Origin: Pseudomonadota bacterium
GTDB lineage: Bacteria > Pseudomonadota > Gammaproteobacteria > Burkholderiales > Burkholderiaceae_C
Direction: 5' to 3'
Length of the DNA stretch: 64,000 nucleotides
NCBI GenBank assembly: GCA_018241405.1
Contig: JAFEDY010000022.1
Span: 62,001 to 126,000 of the forward strand
The stretch's first letter is position 1, and each line of letters opens with the position of its first letter. Below, piece by piece: positions 33,895 to 44,822 of this stretch. The position numbers and the translations under genes were made by a program. The notes beneath the pieces are model-generated. The model was not told the origin of the DNA and ran no database searches. It saw only the letters and a list, made by a program, of their open reading frames with translations.

Positions 33895-35241
33895 ATGAAC
33901 GCACCGCAGCGGCTTCTCGCCATGTCCCTGGCCGTAGCGGCCGCCTTCGCCGCGGCAGCCGGCCCCGCGCAGGCGCAAAGCCTGTCGGCCTTGGTGGAGC
34001 AGGCCCGTGGCTACGACGCGGCGTGGCAGGCCGCCCAGGCACAGTTGCAGGCCGCCGCCAGCCGTGCCGAACAGGCGCGCGCCGGGCTGCTGCCCAGCGC
34101 CGGTCTCACCGCCGGCGTGAACTACTCGCGCAGCGACGTGACGCGCCCGCCCCTGCCCGACGTGACCGTCAACGGCCCCACGCAGACGGCGGGTCTGCAG
34201 GCGTCGCAGCCACTGTACCGGCCGGCCAACCGCATCGGCTACGAGCAGGGACAGCGCGGCATGGACCTCGCCGGCGCACAGCTCGACGCCGCCGAGCAGG
34301 ACCTGCTGGTGCGCGTGAGCCAGGCCTACTTCGACGTGCTGGGCGCGCAGGACACCCTGGCCTTCGTGCGTGCGCAGAAGGCGGCCGTGGCCGAACAATG
34401 GGCCGCTGCCAAGCGCAACTTCGAGGTCGGCACGGCCACCGTCACCGACCAGCGCGAGGCCAAGGCGCGCCACGACCTGGTCTCGGCCCAGGAAATCGCG
34501 GCCGACAACGACCTGCATGTCAAGCGCCTCGCGCTGGACCAGATCGTCGGCCGCACCGGCGCCAGCCCCCTGCCCCTGGCGCAGCCCGTGCACCTGTCAG
34601 AGGTGCAGCCCGGCGACGTCGGCCACTGGGTGCGCAATGCCGAAGAACAGCAGCCACTGGTGCGCCAGGCCGCCATGGCGCTGGATGTGGCCCGGCTGGA
34701 AACAGACAAGGCCAAGACCGGCCACCTGCCCACGGTCGATCTGCAGGCCAGCTACGGCATACAGCGCACGCCCAACGGTACCGTGCTCATGCCGGGCATC
34801 AACTCACGCACCAACGTGGCCAGTGTGGGCGTGGCGCTCAACCTGCCGCTGTTCGCGGGCTTTGCCGTGCAAAACCGCATCAAGGAAACACTGTCGCTGG
34901 AAGACAAGGCCCGTGCCGACCTCGACAACGCGCGCCGCAGCGCGGCCCAGGCGACACGCGCCGCCTTCTTTGGCGTGCAGTCGGGCCTGAGCCAGGTCAG
35001 CGCGCTGCAGGCGGCCGAGGATTCCAGCCAAAGCGCGCTGGACGCCAACCTGCTGGGCTACAAGGTCGGCGTGCGCGTCAATATCGACGTGCTCAATGCC
35101 CAAAGCCAGCTCTACCAGACCAAGCGCGACCTGGCCATGGCACGCTACAACGTACTCGTCGGCACGCTGCGCCTGAAGCAGGCCGCAGGCACGCTCACTT
35201 CGGCAGACGTAACGGCAGTGGACGCACTATTGGCGCGATAA
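33895..35241 (+). CDS. tolC: TolC family outer-membrane efflux protein
   Basis: This 448-residue protein has a signal peptide (MNAPQRLLAMSLAVAAAFAA, cleaved after PAQA, ~27) and two outer-membrane efflux (OEP) repeats. TolC-type parts are LSALVEQARGYDAAWQAAQAQL, YSRSDVTRPPLPDVTV, the coiled-coil AEQDLLVRVSQAYFDVLGAQDTLAF and a second repeat beginning DVARLETDKAKTGHLPTVDLQASYG. As a trimer it would form the channel through which tripartite pumps and type I secretion systems export. No inner-membrane pump is encoded beside it. Upstream tetR suggests regulated expression. Confidence 0.92.
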   Translation: MNAPQRLLAMSLAVAAAFAAAAGPAQAQSLSALVEQARGYDAAWQAAQAQLQAAASRAEQARAGLLPSAGLTAGVNYSRSDVTRPPLPDVTVNGPTQTAGLQASQPLYRPANRIGYEQGQRGMDLAGAQLDAAEQDLLVRVSQAYFDVLGAQDTLAFVRAQKAAVAEQWAAAKRNFEVGTATVTDQREAKARHDLVSAQEIAADNDLHVKRLALDQIVGRTGASPLPLAQPVHLSEVQPGDVGHWVRNAEEQQPLVRQAAMALDVARLETDKAKTGHLPTVDLQASYGIQRTPNGTVLMPGINSRTNVASVGVALNLPLFAGFAVQNRIKETLSLEDKARADLDNARRSAAQATRAAFFGVQSGLSQVSALQAAEDSSQSALDANLLGYKVGVRVNIDVLNAQSQLYQTKRDLAMARYNVLVGTLRLKQAAGTLTSADVTAVDALLAR

Positions 35242-35360
35242 GCCGCGCGCCCTCCGCCCGCCCATCAAACGCCCGTGCATGGGCATCGACCTGCATTTCA
35301 CGCGCCTGGCCGGCATGCAGACATGGCTGGCCGCCGGCCTGAAATGCGCCATCACACGTC

Positions 35361-35425
35361 GAAAAAAGCCACTGGCTGGCGTCCACCAAGCGCTGGCAGC
35401 TCCTATTTCAGGAGTCAATGAATCA
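35361..35425. repeat. Dispersed stem-loop repeat, copy D (tolC / purL junction)
   Basis: On the minus strand AATAGGAGCTGCCAGCGCTT is followed by GGACGCCAGCCAGTGGCTTT, a diverged but recognisable copy. It fills the end of the convergent gap between tolC and purL and adjoins the purL stop at 35426. The other ~120 bp of that gap hold nothing recognisable. Confidence 0.6.
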
Positions 35426-38400
35426 CTAACCCACCCACTTGCGCGCGTTGCGCCAGAGGCGCATCCAGGGGCTCAGCGCCTCCTGCCCGCCGGTGGCGGC
35501 CAGGTCCGTCCAGCTCATCTGGACGTTGCGAAACGCCCGCTCAGGGTGCGGCATCATGGCCGTGAAGCGGCCGTCCGCCGTGGTCACGGCCGTCAGGCCG
35601 CCGGGGCTGCCGTTGGGGTTGAACGGGTACTGCTCGGTGGCCTGGCCGCGGTTGTCCACGAAGCGCATGGCGGGCACCACGCGATCGGCGTTGCCGCGGC
35701 GCGCGAAGTTGGCGTAGCCCTCGCCGTGCGAGACCACGATGGGCAGGCGGCTGCCGGCCATGCCGGCCAGAAACAGGCTGGGCGAATCCAGCACCTCGAC
35801 CATGGACAGGCGCGCCTCGAAGCGGTGGCTCTGGTTGGTGGTAAAGCGCGGCCAGTCCTGGGCGCCGGGGATGATGTCGGCCAGCTCGGCAAACATCTGG
35901 CAGCCGTTGCACACGCCCAACGCGAAGGTGTCGGCGCGGCCGAAGAATTGCTGGAACTGCTCGGACAGGCGCTCGTTGAAGGTGATGGAGCGCGCCCAGC
36001 CTATGCCCGCGCCCAGCGTGTCGCCGTAGCTGAAACCCCCGCAGGCGACCACGCCGGCAAAGTCGGACAGGCGGGCACGGCCGGCCTGCAGGTCGGTCAT
36101 GTGCACGTCGTAGGCCTCGAAGCCGGCCTCGGTGAAGGCGTAGGCCATCTCCACATGCGAGTTCACGCCCTGCTCGCGCAGCACGGCCACCCTGGGGCGG
36201 GCCAGACTCAGGAAAGGCGCGGCCACGTCCTCCTGCGGGTCGAAGCTCAGGCTGACATGCAGGCCGGGGTTGGCCGGGTCGCCCATGGCGGCGTGTTCGC
36301 TGTCGGCACAGGCGGGGTTGTCGCGCTGCTGGCAGATCTTCCAGCTGACGGAATCCCAGACCTGGTGCAGGTCGGATAGCTGGGCGCCAAAGACCTTCTT
36401 GGCGTCGCGCCAGACCTGCAGCTCGCCCTTGCCGGCGTCCACGGGCGATGCGGCCGGGCGCGTCTTGCCTATGGTGTGGCTGCACTGGATGAGGCCATGC
36501 TCGCGCAGCGTCTGCATGACGGCGGTGCGGTCTGCCGTGCGGATCTGCAGCACCACGCCCAGTTCCTCGTTGAACAGCGCGGCCAGGGTCTGGGCCTCGC
36601 GCCGGCCGCTGACCTGGGCGCCCCAGTTCTTGCCCTCGCCGCTGTCCATGCGGCTGTCGGCGATGCCGTCGCCCTCGGTGATCAGCATGTCCACGTTCAG
36701 CGCCACGCCCACCTGGCCGGCAAAGGCCATCTCGGCCACGGTGGCCAGCAGGCCGCCGTCGCCCCTGTCATGGTAGGCCAGGACCAGGCCCTGGGCGCGC
36801 AGCGCGTTCACGGCGTTGACCAGGGCGATGAGGTCCTTGGCGTCGTCCAGGTCGGGCACCTCGTGGCCAGCCTGGCCCGCTACCAGCCCCAGGATGGAGC
36901 CGCCCATGCGCGCCTTGCCGCGGCCCAGGTCGATGAGCACCAGGGTGCTGTCGTCCTCTTGCGCGTCGAGCTGCGGGGTGAGCGTGCCGCGCACATCCGC
37001 CAGCGTGGCAAAGGCGGTGACGATCAGGCTGACGGGCGAGGTCACCTTCTTGACCGCGCCGCCCTCACTCCACTGCGTGCGCATGGACAGGCTGTCCTTG
37101 CCCACGGGAATCGAGATGCCCAAGGCCGGGCACAGCTCCATGCCCACGGCCTTGACGGTGGCGTACAGCGCGGCGTCCTCGCCGGCCTCGCCGCAGGCGG
37201 CCATCCAGTTGGCCGACAGCTTGACGCGCGGCAGCTCTATCGGCGCGGCCAGCAGGTTGGTGATGGCTTCTGCCACCGCCATGCGGCCGGACGCGGGCGC
37301 GTTGATGGCGGCCAGCGGCGTGCGCTCGCCCATGGCCATGGCCTCGCCGGCAAAGCCGCGGTAGTCGGCCAGGGTCACGGCCACGTCGGCCACGGGCACC
37401 TGCCAGGGGCCGACCATCTGGTCGCGGTGTGTGAGGCCCCCCACGGCCCGGTCGCCGATGTTGATCAGGAAGCGCTTGGATGCCACCGTGGGGTGGGCCA
37501 GCACGTCGATCACGGCCTGCTGCAGCGCCACGCCGTCAAGCTGGATGGGCTCCAGGCTGCGCTGCACGGTGGTCACGTCGCGGTGCATCTTGGGCGGCTT
37601 GCCCAGCAGCACGTCCATGGGCATGTCCACGGGGTATCTCTGGTCGCCGCTGGCCACGGCCGTGTCTTCCAGCACCAGCTGGCGCTCTTCGGTGGCGACG
37701 CCGATCACCGCGAACGGGCAGCGCTCGCGCTCGCAGAAGGCCGTGAACTGCGCCAGCGACTCTGGCGACACAGCCAGCACGTAGCGCTCCTGGCTCTCGT
37801 TGGACCAGATCTCCTTGGGCGCCAGGCCCGATTCTTCGAGCTGCACGGCGCGCAGGTCGAAGCGCGCGCCGCGGCCGGCGTCGTTCGTCAGCTCGGGGAA
37901 GGCATTGGACAGGCCGCCCGCGCCCACGTCGTGGATGGCGAGGATGGGGTTACCGGCTCCTTGAGCCCAGCAGTGGTTGATGACCTCCTGCGCGCGGCGC
38001 TCGATCTCGGGGTTGCCGCGCTGCACCGAGTCAAAGTCCAGCTCGGCCGCGTTCGTGCCCGTGGCCATGGAGCTGGCCGCCCCGCCGCCCATGCCAATGC
38101 GCATGCCGGGGCCGCCCAGCTGGATCAGCAGCGTGCCGGCGGGGAACAGGATCTTCTTGGTGTGCTGCGCGTCGATCGTGCCCAGGCCGCCCGCGATCAT
38201 GATGGGCTTGTGGTAGCCGCGGGTGATGTCACCCACCTGCTGCTCGTACTCGCGGAAGTAGCCGCACAGGTTGGGGCGGCCGAATTCGTTGTTGAACGCT
38301 GCGCCGCCCAGCGGGCCCTCGGTCATGATCTGCAAGGGGCTGGCGATGTGCTCGGGCCGGCCAACTTCGCTGCCCCAGAGTTTGGACACGGTAAAACCCG

Positions 38401-39445
38401 TCAGGCCGGCCTTGGGCTCGGAGCCGCGGCCCGTCGCGCCCTCGTCGCGGATCTCGCCGCCCGCGCCGGTCGCGGCGCCGGGGAAGGGCGAGATGGCCGT
38501 GGGGTGGTTGTGCGTCTCCACCTTCATCAGCACATGGTGGGTGCCGCTTCGCTTTTGATAGCTTGGCGCGCTTGTCCCGTCTGCGCCAGCGTCGAATTTG
38601 GCAAAAAACTGCTCGACCTCGCTGCCCTCCATGATGGAGGCGTTGTCGGCATAGGCCACGATGGTGTGCCGGGGCGAGACGGCCTCGGTGTTGCGGATCA
38701 TGCCGAACAGGCTTTTGTCCTGCGCCACGCCGTCGATGGTGAACTGGGCGTTGAAGATCTTGTGCCGGCAGTGCTCGCTGTTGGCCTGGGCGAACATCAT
38801 CAGCTCCACATCCGTGGGGTTGCGTTTGAGGCCCGTGAAGGCGTTGACCAGATAGTCGATCTCATCGTCGGCCAGCGCCAGGCCCCAGGCCTTGTTGGCG
38901 GCCTCCAGCGCGGCGCGGCCACCCTGCAGCACATCGACGAAGGCCATGGGCTCGGCCTGCAGCTCGGTGAACAGCTTTTCGGCCTCAGCGCGCGTGGCCA
39001 CCACCGACTCGGTCATGCGGTCGTGCAAGAGCGCGGCGACCTGCCGCAGCTGCTCGGCCGACAGCTCGGGCCTGCCGCCGAGCAGCCCTCCCTTCAGGGC
39101 AATGCGGTACTCGGTGATGCGCTCCACGCGGCGCAGGATGAGGCCGCAGTTGTGGGCGATGTCGGTGGCCTTGGAGGCCCAGGGCGAGACCGTGCCCAGG
39201 CGCGGCGTGACCAGCAACGCCACGCCGTCCTGCGGGCCGGTATAGGGGTCGCCGTAGGCCAGCAGCGCGCCCAGCCGCTCGCGGTCGGCCGGCGTGGGCG
39301 CGTCGTCCTGCGCCACCAGGTGCACATGGCGCGCGGCCAGGCCTTCGATCTTGGGGTGGATGGCCTGCATCTGGGGCAGGAGTTGCTGGGCGCGGAAGTG
39401 GCTGAGGGCATTGCCGCCCTCCAGCTGGGTGATGTGCAAGGTCAC
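35426..39445 (-). CDS. purL: Phosphoribosylformylglycinamidine synthase, large single-chain form
   Basis: This 1339-residue enzyme makes FGAM from FGAR, glutamine and ATP in purine synthesis. It has an N-terminal domain, two AIR-synthase-type domains and a C-terminal glutaminase whose Cys lies in ALGVCNGCQ. Family parts include [36 protein letters not shown] and [16 protein letters not shown]. The start is GTG at 39445 ([10 protein letters not shown]), the family N-terminus; an in-frame extension upstream is not conserved and no good ribosome binding site is seen. Residues ~281-299, just before [15 protein letters not shown], come from repeat copy E and stay in frame. It is divergent from map. 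Confidence 0.95.
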   Translation of the reverse strand: MTLHITQLEGGNALSHFRAQQLLPQMQAIHPKIEGLAARHVHLVAQDDAPTPADRERLGALLAYGDPYTGPQDGVALLVTPRLGTVSPWASKATDIAHNCGLILRRVERITEYRIALKGGLLGGRPELSAEQLRQVAALLHDRMTESVVATRAEAEKLFTELQAEPMAFVDVLQGGRAALEAANKAWGLALADDEIDYLVNAFTGLKRNPTDVELMMFAQANSEHCRHKIFNAQFTIDGVAQDKSLFGMIRNTEAVSPRHTIVAYADNASIMEGSEVEQFFAKFDAGADGTSAPSYQKRSGTHHVLMKVETHNHPTAISPFPGAATGAGGEIRDEGATGRGSEPKAGLTGFTVSKLWGSEVGRPEHIASPLQIMTEGPLGGAAFNNEFGRPNLCGYFREYEQQVGDITRGYHKPIMIAGGLGTIDAQHTKKILFPAGTLLIQLGGPGMRIGMGGGAASSMATGTNAAELDFDSVQRGNPEIERRAQEVINHCWAQGAGNPILAIHDVGAGGLSNAFPELTNDAGRGARFDLRAVQLEESGLAPKEIWSNESQERYVLAVSPESLAQFTAFCERERCPFAVIGVATEERQLVLEDTAVASGDQRYPVDMPMDVLLGKPPKMHRDVTTVQRSLEPIQLDGVALQQAVIDVLAHPTVASKRFLINIGDRAVGGLTHRDQMVGPWQVPVADVAVTLADYRGFAGEAMAMGERTPLAAINAPASGRMAVAEAITNLLAAPIELPRVKLSANWMAACGEAGEDAALYATVKAVGMELCPALGISIPVGKDSLSMRTQWSEGGAVKKVTSPVSLIVTAFATLADVRGTLTPQLDAQEDDSTLVLIDLGRGKARMGGSILGLVAGQAGHEVPDLDDAKDLIALVNAVNALRAQGLVLAYHDRGDGGLLATVAEMAFAGQVGVALNVDMLITEGDGIADSRMDSGEGKNWGAQVSGRREAQTLAALFNEELGVVLQIRTADRTAVMQTLREHGLIQCSHTIGKTRPAASPVDAGKGELQVWRDAKKVFGAQLSDLHQVWDSVSWKICQQRDNPACADSEHAAMGDPANPGLHVSLSFDPQEDVAAPFLSLARPRVAVLREQGVNSHVEMAYAFTEAGFEAYDVHMTDLQAGRARLSDFAGVVACGGFSYGDTLGAGIGWARSITFNERLSEQFQQFFGRADTFALGVCNGCQMFAELADIIPGAQDWPRFTTNQSHRFEARLSMVEVLDSPSLFLAGMAGSRLPIVVSHGEGYANFARRGNADRVVPAMRFVDNRGQATEQYPFNPNGSPGGLTAVTTADGRFTAMMPHPERAFRNVQMSWTDLAATGGQEALSPWMRLWRNARKWVG
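38550..38604. repeat. Dispersed stem-loop repeat, copy E (inside purL)
   Basis: TTTTGATAGCTTGGCGCGCT, then TGTC, and GCGCCAGCGTCGAATTTGGC match both arms of the family strongly. It encodes [16 protein letters not shown] in the PurL protein, just before the conserved [13 protein letters not shown]. The insert is a multiple of three without a stop. Confidence 0.72.
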
Positions 39446-39614
39446 GGTATGGCGGCCTGGAATGGTGGGAGGAAAGGGCTTGGCTGCCACAGGGTACCGG
39501 CGGCCGCTGAATGGGGCCGCCGCGCCCGGTGGCGCGTATGCGTGGTAACCCGGCATTTTAACGGCGCCCACCTTGGCGCGCAGACCGGCGCCTGCAGGGG
39601 GCAAATGCGAATGG

Positions 39615-39620
39615 GATAAT
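39615..39620 (+). promoter_or_regulatory. Extended -10 of map (TGgGATAAT)
   Basis: GATAAT is preceded by TG one base upstream, an extended -10 element. It ends 7 nt before the map ATG, which would place the transcription start at or next to the start codon. Confidence 0.45.
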
Positions 39621-39627
39621 TTCCGCC

Positions 39628-40446
39628 ATGAGCAGTTTCACCATCAAAGACGCACAAGGCATTGCCGGCATGCGCGAGGCCTGCCGCCTGGCCTCCGAAG
39701 TGCTGGACTACATCGCACCCCATATCAAGCCCGGCATCACCACCCTGGAGATCGACCGCCTGGGCGCCGAATGCATGGCGCAGCAGGGCACGGTGTCCGC
39801 CACCGTCGGCTACCAGCCCCCGGGCTACCCGCCCTACCCCGGCCACCTGTGCACCTCGGTCAACCATGTGGTATGCCACGGCATTCCCAACGACAAGCCG
39901 CTCAAGAAGGGCGACATCGTCAACGTGGACGTGACGGTCATCACCAAGGACGGCTGGTTCGGCGACAACAGCCGCATGTACCTGATAGGCGAATGCTCCA
40001 TCGCCGCCAAGCGCCTGTCGGCCCTGACGTTTGAGGCCATGTGGCTGGGCATACAGCAGGTCAGGCCCGGTGCGCGCCTGGGCGACATAGGCCACGCCAT
40101 CCAGAAGTTTGCAGAGGGCCATGGCCTGTCGGTGGTGCGCGAGTTCTGCGGCCACGGCATAGGCCAGAAGTTCCACGAAGACCCCCAGGTGCTGCACTAT
40201 GGCCGTCCCGGCACAGGCCAGGAGCTGGTGCCGGGCATGACCTTCACCATCGAGCCCATGCTCAACCTGGGCAAGCGCGACATCAAGGAACTGGGCAACG
40301 ACGGCTGGACCATCATCACCAAAGACCGCAGCCTGTCGGCGCAGTGGGAGCACACGGTGCTGGTCACGCCCACGGGCTACGATGTGCTGACGCTGTCGGC
40401 GGGCTCGCCCGCCCTGCCCCCGTTTGTGACGGCAACCGCCACCTGA
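39628..40446 (+). CDS. map: Methionine aminopeptidase, type I
   Basis: This 272-residue cytoplasmic metalloenzyme removes the N-terminal Met from new proteins. The metal ligands lie in [20 protein letters not shown] (two Asp), [12 protein letters not shown] (His), FTIEPMLN (Glu) and AQWEHTVLV (Glu). The length is normal for the type I enzyme. An extended -10 (TGgGATAAT) ends 7 nt before the ATG, so the transcript may be leaderless. It is divergent from purL; glnD follows 47 nt later in the same direction, a common pairing in related genomes. Confidence 0.95.
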   Translation: MSSFTIKDAQGIAGMREACRLASEVLDYIAPHIKPGITTLEIDRLGAECMAQQGTVSATVGYQPPGYPPYPGHLCTSVNHVVCHGIPNDKPLKKGDIVNVDVTVITKDGWFGDNSRMYLIGECSIAAKRLSALTFEAMWLGIQQVRPGARLGDIGHAIQKFAEGHGLSVVREFCGHGIGQKFHEDPQVLHYGRPGTGQELVPGMTFTIEPMLNLGKRDIKELGNDGWTIITKDRSLSAQWEHTVLVTPTGYDVLTLSAGSPALPPFVTATAT

Positions 40447-40481
40447 GTGTTTTCCGAGCCCTTGGCTTGCATGATTCTTGC

Positions 40482-40487
40482 TAGATT
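40482..40487 (+). promoter_or_regulatory. Extended -10 of glnD (TGcTAGATT)
   Basis: TAGATT is preceded by TG one base upstream and ends 6 nt before the glnD ATG. The layout is the same as at map. It suggests an independent, possibly leaderless glnD transcript. Confidence 0.4.
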
Positions 40488-40493
40488 TGGCGC

Positions 40494-43121
40494 ATGACTT
40501 CACGCCACCCTTCATCGCTCCCGGCCGATCCCGCACAGCTGCCCGCACTGCGTGACGGCTACCGTCAGGACAAGGCCGACCTGCTGGCCATGCTGCAGGT
40601 GCCCAGCGCCTCCGCACGCGGCATCCGCAGCCTGCTGCGCAGGCTGTCCGCGCTGGCCGACGGCATGCTGTGCCGGCTTTGGACGCGCGCGCAGTTGCCG
40701 GCCGGCTGGGCGCTGGTCGCGGTGGGCGGCTACGGTCGGGCGCAGCTGTTCCCGCATTCGGACGTGGATGTGCTGCTGCTGCTGCCCGACGGCACGGCGG
40801 CGGCCGAAGATGCGGCGCGCACACCCATAGAGGCCTTCATCGGCAGCTGCTGGGATGCGGGCCTGGAGATAGGCTCCAGCGTGCGCACCGTGGACGAATG
40901 CCTGAGCGAGTCCGCCGCCGATGTGACGGTGCAGACGGCGCTGCTGGAGGCGCGCCTGCTGTGCGGCAGCGCGGCACTGTTCGAAGAATTTCGCCAGCGC
41001 TATGACGCGCAGATGGATCCGCGCGCCTTCCTGGTCGCAAAGACGCTGGAGATGCGCCAGCGCCACACCAAGTACGAGGACACGCCCTACGCGCTGGAGC
41101 CCAACTGCAAGGAGTCGCCCGGCGGCCTGCGCGACCTGCAGATCATCCTGTGGGCGGCGCGCGCCGCAGGCCTGGGCCGTAGCTGGCGCGAACTGGCGGC
41201 GGGCGGCCTGGCCACGCCCTTCGAGGTGCGCCAGATCGAACGCAACGAGGCGCTGCTGTTCCTGATCCGCGCACGCCTGCACCTGCTGGCCGGGCGGCGC
41301 GAGGACCGCCTGGTGTTCGACCTGCAGACCGCCGTGGCCGAGGGCTTCGGCTACCGCTCCACGGCACCCGACGGCAAGCGCCTGGCCATGCGCGCCAGCG
41401 AGACGCTGATGCGCCGCTACTACTGGGCCGCCAAGGCCGTGTCGCAGCTCAGCCAGATTCTGCTGCTGGGCATAGAGGAGCGGCTCAACCCCTCCACACA
41501 CGAACTGCGCCCCATCAACCCGCGCTTCTTCGAGAAGGCCGGGCTGATCGAGGTGGCCAGCGACGACCTGTACGAAAAGCAGCCGCACGCCATCCTGGAG
41601 ACCTTTCTGCTCTATGAAAACACCATGGGCCTGAAGGACCTGTCGGCGCGCACGCTGCGAGCGCTCTACAACGCGCGCGCCGTGATGGATGGGCGCTTTC
41701 GCCGCGACCCGTTCAACCGCGCCCTGTTCATGCATATCATGCGTGAGCCGCGCGGCATCACGCATGCCATGCGGCTCATGAACCAGACTTCGGTGCTGGG
41801 ACGCTACCTGTGGCCCTTCCGGCGCATCGTGGGCCAGATGCAGCATGACCTGTTCCATGTTTACACGGTGGACCAGCACATCCTCATGGTGCTGCGCAAT
41901 ATGCGGCGCTTCTTCATGGCCGAGCATGCGCACGAATACCCGTTCTGCTCGCAGCTGGCAGCGGGCTGGGACAAGCCCTGGATTTTGTACATCGCGGCGC
42001 TGTTCCACGACATCGGCAAGGGCCGCGGCGGCGACCATTCGCAGATCGGCGCACAGGAGGCGCGGCGCTTTAGCCGCCAGCATGGCATCGCGCGCGAGGA
42101 TGCGCAGCTTATCGAATTCCTCGTCGCCGAACATCTTTCCATGAGCCAGGTGGCGCAGAAGCAGGACCTTTCCGATCCTGCCGTGATCGCCGCGTTCGCC
42201 CAGCGTGTCGGCAACGAGCGCTACCTCACCGCCCTGTACCTGCTCACCGTGGCCGACATCCGCGGCACATCTCCGAAGGTCTGGAACGCCTGGAAGGGCA
42301 AGCTGCTCGAAGACCTGTACCGCGCCACGCTGCGCGTGCTGGGCGGGCGGGCGCCCGACGCCGCCGCCGAGATCGAGGCGCGCAAGCGCGAGGCGCTGAT
42401 CCTGCTGGCCCTGAGCGCCCTGCCGCACGAGGCGCACAAGAAATTGTGGGAAACGCTGGATGTGAGCTATTTCATGCGCCACGAGGCACCCGACATCGCC
42501 TGGCACACACGCCACCTCTCGCGCCATGTGGGCAGCACGCAGGCCATCGTGCGGGCGCGCCTGTCGCTGGCCGGCGAGGGACTGGAGGTGCTGGTGTACG
42601 CGCCGGATCGTGCCGACCTGTTCGCGCGCATCTGCGGCTACTTCGACCACGCGGGTTTCTCCATCCTGGATGCGCGCGTGCATACGGCGCGCAATGGCCA
42701 CGCACTGGACACCTTCCAGGTCGTGACCGCCAGCCAGCCCGGCGCCTACCGCGAACTCATCCACATGGTCGAGAACGACCTGCAGCGCGCCATCGAGGAC
42801 CAGGGCGCACTGCCCGAACCCACGCGCCGGCGTGTCTCGCGCCGCGTCAAGAGCTTTCCCATCGCGCCGCGCGTCACGCTGCGGCCCGACGAGAAGGCCC
42901 AGCGCTGGCTCATCAGCATCTCGGCCAGCGACCGCGCCGGCCTGCTGTACATGGTGGCGCGCGTGCTCTCGCGCCATTGCTTGAACGTGCAGCTGGCCAA
43001 GGTCAGCACCCTGGGCGAACGTGTGGAAGACACCTTCCTGGTACAGGGCCCGGAGCTGCAGAGCAACGCGCAGCAGATTCGCATAGAGACCGAGCTGCTG
43101 GAGGCCCTGGCAGACCAGTAG
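40494..43121 (+). CDS. glnD: Bifunctional PII uridylyltransferase / uridylyl-removing enzyme
   Basis: This 875-residue sensor adds or removes UMP from PII proteins in response to glutamine, controlling nitrogen metabolism. The N-terminal nucleotidyltransferase has [21 protein letters not shown] (~77-96). A central HD domain ([17 protein letters not shown], ~503) removes UMP. Two C-terminal ACT domains sense glutamine ([18 protein letters not shown] and [20 protein letters not shown]). All parts are intact and the length is normal. The ATG follows an extended -10 by 6 nt. It is convergent with the nucleobase permease, with only 12 nt between stops. Confidence 0.95.
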   Translation: MTSRHPSSLPADPAQLPALRDGYRQDKADLLAMLQVPSASARGIRSLLRRLSALADGMLCRLWTRAQLPAGWALVAVGGYGRAQLFPHSDVDVLLLLPDGTAAAEDAARTPIEAFIGSCWDAGLEIGSSVRTVDECLSESAADVTVQTALLEARLLCGSAALFEEFRQRYDAQMDPRAFLVAKTLEMRQRHTKYEDTPYALEPNCKESPGGLRDLQIILWAARAAGLGRSWRELAAGGLATPFEVRQIERNEALLFLIRARLHLLAGRREDRLVFDLQTAVAEGFGYRSTAPDGKRLAMRASETLMRRYYWAAKAVSQLSQILLLGIEERLNPSTHELRPINPRFFEKAGLIEVASDDLYEKQPHAILETFLLYENTMGLKDLSARTLRALYNARAVMDGRFRRDPFNRALFMHIMREPRGITHAMRLMNQTSVLGRYLWPFRRIVGQMQHDLFHVYTVDQHILMVLRNMRRFFMAEHAHEYPFCSQLAAGWDKPWILYIAALFHDIGKGRGGDHSQIGAQEARRFSRQHGIAREDAQLIEFLVAEHLSMSQVAQKQDLSDPAVIAAFAQRVGNERYLTALYLLTVADIRGTSPKVWNAWKGKLLEDLYRATLRVLGGRAPDAAAEIEARKREALILLALSALPHEAHKKLWETLDVSYFMRHEAPDIAWHTRHLSRHVGSTQAIVRARLSLAGEGLEVLVYAPDRADLFARICGYFDHAGFSILDARVHTARNGHALDTFQVVTASQPGAYRELIHMVENDLQRAIEDQGALPEPTRRRVSRRVKSFPIAPRVTLRPDEKAQRWLISISASDRAGLLYMVARVLSRHCLNVQLAKVSTLGERVEDTFLVQGPELQSNAQQIRIETELLEALADQ

Positions 43122-43133
43122 CCTCCTGGCGCG

Positions 43134-44618
43134 TCAGTGCGCGTGCGCACCGGCCACGGGCACCAGCCTGCCGTTCTTGTCGTAGAGCTTGCCGTCCACC
43201 ACCACATCACCGTCATACAGGCTGGACAGCACATGCGCGCTCAGCGTGCGGTCCGATGCCGCAACGAACACCGATTGCTGGTCCGAGTTGCCCCGCTTGA
43301 AGTGGTTGAACAGCAGGTTGAGCAGGATGGCCACCAGGGCCGTGGCGCTGATGCCGGAGTGGAAGATGGTGGCAAACCAGTCCGGGAACTGCGCGTAGAA
43401 CTTGGGTGCAACGACGGGAATCAGGCCCGCCCCCACCGAGGTGGCGACCACGATCAGGTTCATGTTGTTCTGATAGTCCACCTTGGACAGCGTGCGAATG
43501 CCGCTGGCCGCCACCGTGCCGAACAGCACCAGGCCGGCGCCGCCCAGCACCGAGGGCGGCACGCAGGCCACCACCCGGCCCATGACGGGCAGCACGCCCA
43601 AGGCGATCAGGATCAGACCGCTATAGGCCACGACGAAGCGGCTCTTGACGCCCGTGACCGCCACCAGGCCCACGTTTTGAGCAAAGGCACTCTGCGTAAA
43701 CGAGCCGAACAGCGGCGCCACGATGCTCGACAGCATGTCGGCGCGCAGGCCATCGCCCAGGCGGCGCGAATCGACGCGCGTGTCCACGATGTCGCCCACC
43801 GCCAGCACGTCGGCCGAGGTCTCCACCAGGATCACCAGGATGACGATGAACATCGACAGGATGGCCGCCGTGTTGAACACCGGCCAGCCAAAGTGCAGCG
43901 GCGCGGGAATGGCAAACCAGGCGCCCTGCCCCACCTGCGAGAAATCGGCCTTGCCCAGCACCACGGCCACCAGCGTGCCGATGATGATGGACAGCAGGAT
44001 GGACAGGCGCGAGATGGCGGCGTTGCCTAATTTTGACAGCACCAGCACCGTCACCAGCGCAATGCCGGCCAGCGCGATATTGCCCATGCTGCCGTAGTCC
44101 GCCGCGCGCGCATTGCCGCCCATGGCCCAGTGCGCGGCCACGGGAATCAGTGACAGGCCGATCACCGTGATGACGCAGCCATTGACCAGCGGCGGGAAGA
44201 AGCGCGTGACCTTGGAGAACACCGGCGCTATCAGCAAGCCAAGCACGGCCGAGGCCATCACTGCCCCCAGCACGCCCGTCATGCCGCCGCCGGTCTGCAG
44301 AATGCTGACCATGGTGGCCACACCGGCAAACGAAACGCCCTGCACCAGCGGCAGGCGGCTGCCGAAGAAGGGAATGCCCAGGGTCTGCAAGAGCGTGGCC
44401 ACGCCGCCCATGAACAGGCAGGCGGTGATCAGCAGGCCGGTATCGGCCGCCGACATGCCGGCCGCCTCGGCCACGATCAGCGGGACGGCGACGATGCCGC
44501 CATACATGGTCAGCACATGCTGCAGGCCATAGGCGAGGTTGGCGCCCAGGCCCAGGTTTTCGTCCTCCGGCCGCTGTGCGCCGACCGCGTTGGTGGGTAT
44601 GACGGAATGCGTGTTCAC
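43134..44618 (-). CDS. NCS2 family nucleobase (uracil/xanthine/urate) permease
   Basis: This 494-residue inner-membrane protein has about 14 helices and belongs to the NCS2 nucleobase-ascorbate family of proton symporters. The signature QNVGLVAVTGVKSR (~313-326) and the earlier LVQGVSFAGVATM are typical of xanthine/urate rather than pure uracil carriers. The start codon is GTG at 44618 with a strong AGGAGA site upstream. A TGTATACA palindrome lies 163 nt upstream and could be an operator. Whether it carries xanthine, urate or uracil cannot be settled by eye. Confidence 0.87.
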   Translation of the reverse strand: MNTHSVIPTNAVGAQRPEDENLGLGANLAYGLQHVLTMYGGIVAVPLIVAEAAGMSAADTGLLITACLFMGGVATLLQTLGIPFFGSRLPLVQGVSFAGVATMVSILQTGGGMTGVLGAVMASAVLGLLIAPVFSKVTRFFPPLVNGCVITVIGLSLIPVAAHWAMGGNARAADYGSMGNIALAGIALVTVLVLSKLGNAAISRLSILLSIIIGTLVAVVLGKADFSQVGQGAWFAIPAPLHFGWPVFNTAAILSMFIVILVILVETSADVLAVGDIVDTRVDSRRLGDGLRADMLSSIVAPLFGSFTQSAFAQNVGLVAVTGVKSRFVVAYSGLILIALGVLPVMGRVVACVPPSVLGGAGLVLFGTVAASGIRTLSKVDYQNNMNLIVVATSVGAGLIPVVAPKFYAQFPDWFATIFHSGISATALVAILLNLLFNHFKRGNSDQQSVFVAASDRTLSAHVLSSLYDGDVVVDGKLYDKNGRLVPVAGAHAH

Positions 44619-44780
44619 TGTTGTCTCCTGCTGTCCTTGGGCCCAGGCTCTTTGGCCTCTTGGTTCGCTGCGCCGCCCCCCTGCCTTGCAAATGCGCGTC
44701 TGCGCTATCGCATCCAGGCTCCCCGGCTACGGCATGCGTGCCACTGTACGAGCAGTAGCGGCAAAAATTGCATGCCGTTA

Positions 44781-44788
44781 TGTATACA
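44781..44788. promoter_or_regulatory. TGTATACA palindrome upstream of the nucleobase permease
   Basis: The 8-bp palindrome TGTATACA sits in an AT-rich patch within the 204-bp gap between the def stop and the permease GTG. Such sites are used by several regulator families, but it is short and could be chance. No matching regulator gene is in the window. Confidence 0.25.
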
Positions 44789-44822
44789 GTCTTTGACCAT
44801 TCTTCCCATGATTCGCAGGCGG

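Noticed and set aside
32449..34593. A 714-codon minus-strand frame across tetR, pcm, rhodanese and tolC
   Set aside because: It crosses four real genes on the other strand and shows no family likeness.
36476..39619. A 1047-codon open frame on the plus strand opposite purL
   Set aside because: It is an antisense shadow of purL caused by high GC at third codon positions; the product is low-complexity (His, Gly, Arg-rich) with no domain.
40512..42977. An 821-codon open frame on the minus strand opposite glnD
   Set aside because: It is fully covered by the intact glnD gene and has the biased composition of a shadow frame.
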